NCBI RefSeq assembly: GCF_032884065.1
Contig: NW_027062650.1
Coordinates: forward strand, 39,131 to 103,130
DNA from: Artemia franciscana
Taxonomy: Eukaryota; Arthropoda; Branchiopoda; Anostraca; Artemiidae
DNA: 64,000 nucleotides
Direction: 5' to 3'
Part shown: positions 62,745 through 64,000 of the stretch, piece by piece
Layout of the letters: each line of letters opens with the position of its first letter
Numbering within the stretch: position 1 is the first letter of the stretch
The notes under the pieces: generated by a model
Seen by the model: the letters and a program-made list of their open reading frames with translations, nothing else
What the model was told of the DNA's origin: nothing
Database searches by the model: none
Translations under genes and position numbers: made by a program

Positions 62745-64000
62745 AAAAACTAGTTTTTTTAACTGAAAGTAAGGAGCGACATTAAAACTTAAAACGAACA
62801 GAAATTACTCCGTATATGAAATGGGTTGTCCCCTCCGCAATCCCTCGCTCTTTACGCTAAAGCTTTTAATTGTATTAAAAAGCAGAATTGTGGCAAAGAG
62901 TCAAACTTTAGCGTAAAGAGCGAGGGATTGCGGAGGGGACAACCCATTTCATATACGGAGTAATTTCTGTTCGTTTTAAGTTTTAATGTCGCTCCTTACT
63001 TTCAGTTAAAAAAACTAGTTTTTTTTATGTAATTTCTGAACGTTTTTGAATTAATGCATGTTTGATTTTGGCTCTCCACACATAAATTATTAAAATGAAA
63101 TTTGCATATTAATTCCTTTTTTGGCTAAATGGCTTTCTCTTAGTTTTGATCAGACGATTTTGAGAAATAAGGGATGGGAAAGGAGGCCTAGTTACCATGC
63201 AATTTTTCGGTTACATAAAAAGGCAACTATAAATTTTTATTTTTAACGAATTTTTCTATTAGTAAAAAATATACGTAACTTAAGAATTATCTTACGTAAC
63301 AAACTTTTATATTCTTTAATTTTTATTATGTATATGAGAGGGTTTGTACCCTCGTTAATACCTTGTTCTTTACACTAAATCGCAAGTTTTGTCCCAATTC
63401 TTTAAGAATGACCCCTGAATCAGAAAGGCCGTAGAATGAATAGTTGAAATTACTAAAAATACTATAGCATAAAGAGCGAGGTATTTATCTCCTCCTAAAT
63501 ACCTCGCTCTTTATGCTAAAGTATTTTTAGAACCCCTCAAATGCGTAATAATCTCTGTTCGTTTTAAGTTTCAATGCTACTCTTTACTTTCAATTGAAAA
63601 AAAATTTTCCATGTTTACTTTTTCATTGTTTTTTTATAGTAATTTTAGAAAATCCTGCGCCCTTTTCATTGAATTTCTGTTCCCTCATGACACATTTCTC
63701 CATGGAAAGATCCTCCCACATAGCCCCCTCCCCTCAACCCCACCCCCAAAGCCAAAAAAAAAATCCCCTGAAACCGACTGTACACTTCCCAATAACCATT
63801 ATTATATGTAAACACTGGTCGAAGTTTGTAAGTTGCAGCCCCACCCCCAGGGACTTTGGGGGAGTAAGTCATTCCCAAAGACATAGTTATTATGGTTTTT
63901 GACTATGCAGAACAAAATGGCTATCTCAAAATTTTGATCTGTTGACTTTGGAGAAAAAATGAGCGTGGGAGGGGGCCTAGGTGCCCTCCAATTTTTTTGG
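62745..64000 (-). mobile_element. Modular fold-back element, copy 8 (minus orientation, cut by window edge)
   Basis: Begins with a fully preserved terminal palindrome. Left arm about 62745-62873 and right arm 62893-63024, loop about 20 bp, cores CTCCGCAATCCCTCGC and GCGAGGGATTGCGGAG. Then the intermediate hairpin module (about 63450-63530) and body. The terminal hairpin end lies beyond 64000. Its core variant is that of copy 1, so the two form a subfamily. Confidence 0.82.

Overview
This is a eukaryotic, intron-rich, repeat-saturated and strongly AT-rich window, not a prokaryotic one. There are no operons, ribosome binding sites or CRISPR arrays. The mix of elements (RTE-like LINE, Penelope-like element with GIY-YIG nuclease, Helitron, hAT relics, tRNA-derived SINEs, long TA microsatellites) and an invertebrate-type p55 MAGUK gene point to an invertebrate, most likely an arthropod. 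The dominant dispersed repeat looks to me like one typical of brine shrimp (Artemia), but that is memory and only a weak assignment.

Host genes are sparse and all convincing ones are on the minus strand. The best supported is the 3' part of a p55-type MAGUK scaffold gene. Four exons (60628-60341, 58195-57993, 52780-52640, 45294-45118) join in phase with GT/AG borders and encode the whole guanylate-kinase-like domain up to the stop codon. The upstream PDZ and SH3 part must lie beyond the window. Its introns hold a Helitron, LINE relics, SINE clusters, a minisatellite and a 56-bp partial copy of one exon. A second minus-strand gene is suggested by an 864-bp open exon (22769-23632) with a good acceptor and donor, and perhaps by a 185-bp exon at 691-875 whose phase matches it. 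I do not recognise its product. A further minus-strand candidate terminal exon lies at 37215-37402.

Most of the window is mobile DNA. From left to right: two full copies of a modular fold-back element about 1.7 kb long (2581-6455); a head-to-head pair of the same family (9459-12137); a roughly 190-bp satellite array (12.16-15.64 kb, with leftovers at 17.0 and 22.0 kb) split by further copies; a Penelope-like insertion made of two inverted partial copies with an 11-bp target duplication (19007-21950); huge TA microsatellites (23.7-24.6 kb); another fold-back copy (26785-28479); a Penelope-type palindrome and terminus (28.6-29.1 kb); a tandem duplication (30.2-30.8 kb); a 2.1-kb hAT-like element with perfect 8-bp target duplications (31249-33341) next to a hAT transposase relic; LINE relics; a SINE with 11-bp target duplication (38795-39111); an apparently intact RTE-type LINE (40135-43996); a Helitron with both ends visible (47399-49301); a mini Penelope-like element with 13-bp target duplication (56419-56711); a 754-bp segment bracketed by perfect 28-bp inverted repeats; and a last fold-back copy running off the right edge.

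The best candidate for an undescribed system is the modular fold-back family. Its long hairpin arms differ between copies, yet each copy's two arms match each other, which implies arm-to-arm sequence correction or hairpin-templated copying. The other end carries a compact terminal hairpin.
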